In this document: in pieces, positions 62,701 through 64,000 of the stretch | Position numbering within the stretch: the stretch's first letter is position 1 | How the letters are laid out: the number at the start of each line of letters is the position of its first letter | NCBI GenBank assembly: GCA_013397435.1 | Contig: VZRG01002387.1 | Span: 41,087-105,086, forward strand | Reading direction: 5' to 3' | DNA from: Erythrocercus mccallii | Lineage: Eukaryota; Chordata; Aves; Passeriformes; Dicruridae | DNA: 64,000 bases | Position numbers and translations under genes: made by a program | Notes under the pieces: generated by a model | Databases searched by the model: none | Seen by the model: only the letters and a program-made list of their open reading frames with translations | Told to the model about the DNA's origin: nothing

Positions 62701-63961
62701 GTCATTTGTCATTTATAGAACAACTTGGCAAATATTAGGATGCAACCGTTTCCAAATCCACATCGCTGCATTCACTCAGGGCTTTTAAGAGTTCCAATAA
62801 TTTGTGTTCATATTACAGCCTTTGATAAGGAGGACACTGCTGGACTTAAATGACATTTCCATGCCAGTCCCCTCCAAACTGACCTATTAACAGAGACTGG
62901 AAAATCATCATAAAACAACTTCTGTATCACTAATGAAGCGTGATGGAAATACTAGCACCATTACTTGTTCCTAACCTTTATACTGTACACCAGTACTGAA
63001 GTTATTCTGCATTTCTTCTTATATTTTGCTACAGATTTTTTCAGTGGCAGTTTAGTCAAGCCTCTTCCATTTTTTCCACTCTTGTGAATTTTTCTGCTAT
63101 GTAAAGGACCACTCAGCTATACAAGGACGTGTCAAATCCAGTTTCTCCCTCGAGACAAGGATGTTTGAGGCAGCGATATCCAAGTATCAATCTACAGATG
63201 AAGCCCACTCTCCAACAGAGGATCTCTGTGGCAAGCAGCAGCTACAGCCCCTGAGTCCCGTAAATCGGGCCGAGGCCAGGCTTCCTCCTCAGCAAAGCAC
63301 CGAGCACAACAGCAATTCCAAACAGCATTCCTCCGCCAGGCGCCGAGTCGCGCCCCGCCGCCGGAGCGCCTCCCCCGCGTCGGTGGAACCCAGCGGAGGG
63401 GACGGCGGAGCCCGTTGCTGCCCACGAGAGCGGTCCCGGTCGGGGGAAGCGCTCCAGCGGCCCCCAAGGCTCTGCCGAACGGCTGCTCCGGACGGCGGGC
63501 CAGGAGGTCCGGCCCCGCCGAGAGGAGACGTGGCACTGGCCGGGCGGGACGCGCCGCTTCCTGCGCGCTGCAGCCGCGCTCGCCCCGCCGCGCCCCCGCC
63601 CGCCCCGGTTACCTGTTACTCCAGATGCCGTAGAGCAGCTCCACGAAGGCGAAGGAGAGGTTGAGACACAGGAAGAAGAAGAGGTTGCGGGAAGTCTTGT
63701 CCGCCAGGATAGACCTGCGCACGGAGCATACCGCGGGTCACCGGCCGCCGGTACAGCGCCAGGAGGCCGGACCAGCTCGCCGGGCGGCGCGGGCGCCTCG
63801 GCACCAGCCGGCACAGCCCCTCCGCGGGAGCTCGGCCGCGGCGCCGGCAGCGCCCGGTCTGGCCTGCCCTGGGCCACTCACCTGAACCAACCCGACACCT
63901 TCCTCAGCAGGTTGAGCCTGGGCGGCTTGTACTCATCGTCTTTGATGGAGAGGGGCAGCAT
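41684..63961 (-). CDS. SLC30A7: Zinc transporter 7 (ZnT7), complete
   Basis: Cation diffusion facilitator that moves zinc from the cytosol into the Golgi and early secretory pathway, usually as a dimer. Eleven coding exons, all GT-AG: 63961-63882, 63714-63613, 59467-59354, 57940-57853, 56194-56068, 55132-54983, 53440-53390, 51478-51343, 43700-43610, 42680-42531, 41731-41684. They join to 1137 bp and 378 residues, against 376 remembered for human. It begins MLPLSIKDDEYKPP and ends YIQIDVAAM. Six membrane segments are readable at about 37-57, 62-86, 104-126, 140-160, 238-259 and 263-283. The transport-site HxxxD pairs are His70/Asp74 in segment 2 and His242/Asp246 in segment 5. Between segments 4 and 5 is the cytosolic His-rich loop, with 24 His in residues 161-223. 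The C-terminal cytosolic domain follows residue 284. No break is seen. Confidence 0.98.
41732..43609 (-). other. SLC30A7 introns 9-10 region
   Basis: Two short introns flanking exon 10. No repeat family, RNA gene or further exon was recognised. Confidence 0.75.
42531..42680 (-). CDS. SLC30A7: SLC30A7 coding exon 10
   Basis: Residues 314-363, VQQLQGVYSLHDPHFW to QTHNIFTQ, most of the C-terminal cytosolic domain. The acceptor is TTTTTAG and the donor is CAG|GTATGT. Confidence 0.97.
43610..43700 (-). CDS. SLC30A7: SLC30A7 coding exon 9
   Basis: Residues 283-313. It carries PLLKESIGILMQRTPPSLE and ends LPQCYQR. The acceptor is TTTCTAG and the donor is AGG|GTGAGC. Confidence 0.96.
43701..51342 (-). 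other. SLC30A7 intron 8 (7.6 kb)
   Basis: AT-rich intron. It holds a perfect 12-bp tandem duplication at 43869-43892. Frames such as 48317-48574 and 50041-50448 are not recognisable. No mobile element was recognised. Confidence 0.7.
43869..43892. repeat. Perfect 12-bp tandem duplication
   Basis: The unit 'atggtgtcttat' occurs twice in a row, about 170 bp upstream of SLC30A7 exon 9 on its sense strand. Confidence 0.9.
51343..51478 (-). CDS. SLC30A7: SLC30A7 coding exon 8 (second HxxxD)
   Basis: Residues 238-283. FLHIVADTLGSIGVI contains the transport-site His242/Asp246, followed by the sixth membrane segment. The acceptor is CTTACAG and the donor is AG|GTAAGT. Confidence 0.97.
52194..52470 (+). 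mobile_element. Solo LTR fragment of a bird endogenous retrovirus, internally deleted
   Basis: Antisense to SLC30A7. 'tactgggtctggctaggac' and 'cctccacagcagc' match the start of an LTR family I remember as common in passerine and other bird genomes. The sequence then jumps to 'gcatcaaggccttctgttt'. It continues through the later LTR motifs (gctgggagggcacacagcc; agctgatccaaa) to a degenerate polyadenylation hexamer AATAAG at about 52379-52384, and then 'ttgtccttcccaaatagc'. No internal retroviral genes are present. The frame at 52049-52501 (minus) is only an open stretch over this GC-richer element. The exact family name is not assignable here. Confidence 0.65.
52996..53025. repeat. Perfect 15-bp tandem duplication
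   Basis: The unit 'attatatcaatctgc' occurs twice in a row in SLC30A7 intron 7. Confidence 0.9.
53390..53440 (-). CDS. SLC30A7: SLC30A7 coding exon 7 (51 bp)
   Basis: Residues 221-238, the end of the loop, reading DDHSLEVMAGSSKQILQ. The acceptor is TTTGCAG and the donor is CAAG|GTACGA. Both junctions keep phase 1, so skipping this 51-bp exon would keep the frame. Confidence 0.9.
54983..55132 (-). CDS. SLC30A7: SLC30A7 coding exon 6 (His-rich loop)
   Basis: Residues 171-221, almost entirely His/Gly/Ser repeats such as HGHSHGDHGHSHEHKH. The DNA is an imperfect array of six- and twelve-base units coding Gly-His and Ser-His. The acceptor is TTTATAG and the donor is CATG|GTAAGT. Confidence 0.96.
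56068..56194 (-). CDS. SLC30A7: SLC30A7 coding exon 5
   Basis: Residues 129-171, RALEPPDVHHERLL, then the fourth membrane segment and the first His repeats (HGGHGHSHGSG). The acceptor is a long T tract followed by CAG; the donor is CTG|GTAGGA. Confidence 0.96.
57853..57940 (-). CDS. SLC30A7: SLC30A7 coding exon 4
   Basis: Residues 99-128, YVRAEVLAGFVNGLFL to FSEGVE, the third membrane segment. The acceptor is CCTGCAG and the donor is GAG|GTATGT. Confidence 0.97.
59354..59467 (-). CDS. SLC30A7: SLC30A7 coding exon 3 (first HxxxD)
   Basis: Residues 61-99. LGLISDSFHMFFDCTALLAG contains the transport-site His70/Asp74, and the exon ends SNDAFSYG. The acceptor is TCTTTCAG and the donor is GG|GTAAGA. 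Confidence 0.97.
60979..61075. repeat. G/T-rich low-complexity tract, (TTG)n core
   Basis: Almost only G and T on the plus strand, with T runs of up to 12 and a run of TTG triplets at about 61037-61063. In the SLC30A7 transcript it would read as A/C with CAA repeats. Confidence 0.9.
61735..61930 (+). mobile_element. CR1-type LINE 3' fragment
   Basis: The plus-strand frame 61746-61928 is the C-terminal end of a CR1 ORF2-type protein. It holds the family signatures RFRLDIRKRFF, AEHWNRLPREVV and SPSLIEFKRHLDN, then a stop. The DNA 'actggaacaggctccccag' is typical of bird CR1 copies. The element is 5'-truncated, antisense to SLC30A7, and too short to be active. The usual octamer tail is not clearly kept. 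Confidence 0.88.
63613..63714 (-). CDS. SLC30A7: SLC30A7 coding exon 2
   Basis: Residues 27-61, SILADKTSRNLFFFLCLNL to LLYGIWSN, the first membrane segment. The acceptor is GCGCAG and the donor is CAG|GTAACC. GC-rich, inside the CpG island. Confidence 0.96.
63882..63961 (-). CDS. SLC30A7: SLC30A7 coding exon 1
   Basis: Residues 1-27, MLPLSIKDDEYKPPRLNLL to VSGWF. The ATG has A at -3. About 39 bp of GC-rich 5' UTR are visible before the window ends. The donor is CAG|GTGAGT. Confidence 0.97.
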
Positions 63962-64000
63962 CTTTACGGCGGCGGGGCCGCGGCGCGCCGGGCCGGCAGG

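Larger units (their letters stand above)
59468..63612 (-). other. SLC30A7 intron 2 (4.1 kb)
   Basis: Contains a G/T-rich low-complexity tract (60979-61075) and a CR1 3' fragment (61735-61930), both described separately. The right end from about 63240 is CpG island. Confidence 0.75.
63240..64000 (-). promoter_or_regulatory. CpG-island promoter region of SLC30A7
   Basis: GC- and CpG-rich block running off the right edge. It includes exons 1 and 2 and the 167-bp intron 1 (63715-63881). The transcription start is probably beyond or near the right edge. The frames at 63161-63664 (+), 63242-63877 (-) and others here arise from high GC content, not genes. Confidence 0.8.

Noticed and set aside
63161..63664. 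167-codon plus-strand frame
   Set aside because: Arg/Pro/Ala-rich GC artefact antisense to SLC30A7 exon 2, with no domain.
63242..63877. 211-codon minus-strand frame at the right CpG island
   Set aside because: It crosses SLC30A7 exon 2 in the wrong frame. Its length comes from high GC content; the real exons are in another frame with matching splice sites.
1..64000. tRNA, rRNA, snoRNA, microRNA or CRISPR features
   Set aside because: I looked for conserved boxes, cloverleaf-like sequence and regular spaced repeats and found none I could support by eye.

Overview
The window is vertebrate nuclear DNA, most likely from a bird. It has AT-rich introns of up to about 10 kb, two CpG islands, GT-AG introns, old CR1-type LINE fragments and an LTR piece of a kind I remember as common in bird genomes. 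The gene order and proteins match the DPH5-SLC30A7 neighbourhood known from human chromosome 1p21. Nothing prokaryotic or CRISPR-like is present. All exon models come from reading splice sites and comparing with remembered family proteins; no alignment was run.

Layout. (1) 1-18084, minus strand: the 5' part of an aldo-keto reductase gene. Three coding exons (18084-18000, 7315-7067, 567-466) carry the start and all four catalytic residues; the rest lies beyond the left edge. (2) 17640-18500: a CpG-island bidirectional promoter, with only 228 bp between the divergent start codons and a ZNF143-type motif between them. (3) 18313-36012, plus strand: complete DPH5 in seven coding exons, giving 285 residues. 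(4) 36013-41683: the convergent 3' ends of DPH5 and SLC30A7. (5) 41684-63961, minus strand: complete SLC30A7 (zinc transporter ZnT7) in eleven coding exons, giving 378 residues. Its first two exons lie in a second CpG island at the right edge.

The three genes do not form a pathway. DPH5 methylates an intermediate in diphthamide synthesis on elongation factor 2. SLC30A7 moves zinc into the Golgi. The reductase is probably a cytosolic NADPH-dependent carbonyl reductase. The main link visible here is the shared reductase/DPH5 promoter.

The rest is intron and intergenic sequence with a few recognisable repeats: two CR1 3' fragments, a decayed LINE reverse-transcriptase fragment, a gapped solo LTR, microsatellites and short tandem duplications. 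The oddest signal is at the left edge. The reading frame of the third reductase exon stays open for about 155 codons past its predicted, weak splice donor, although that sequence no longer resembles a reductase.
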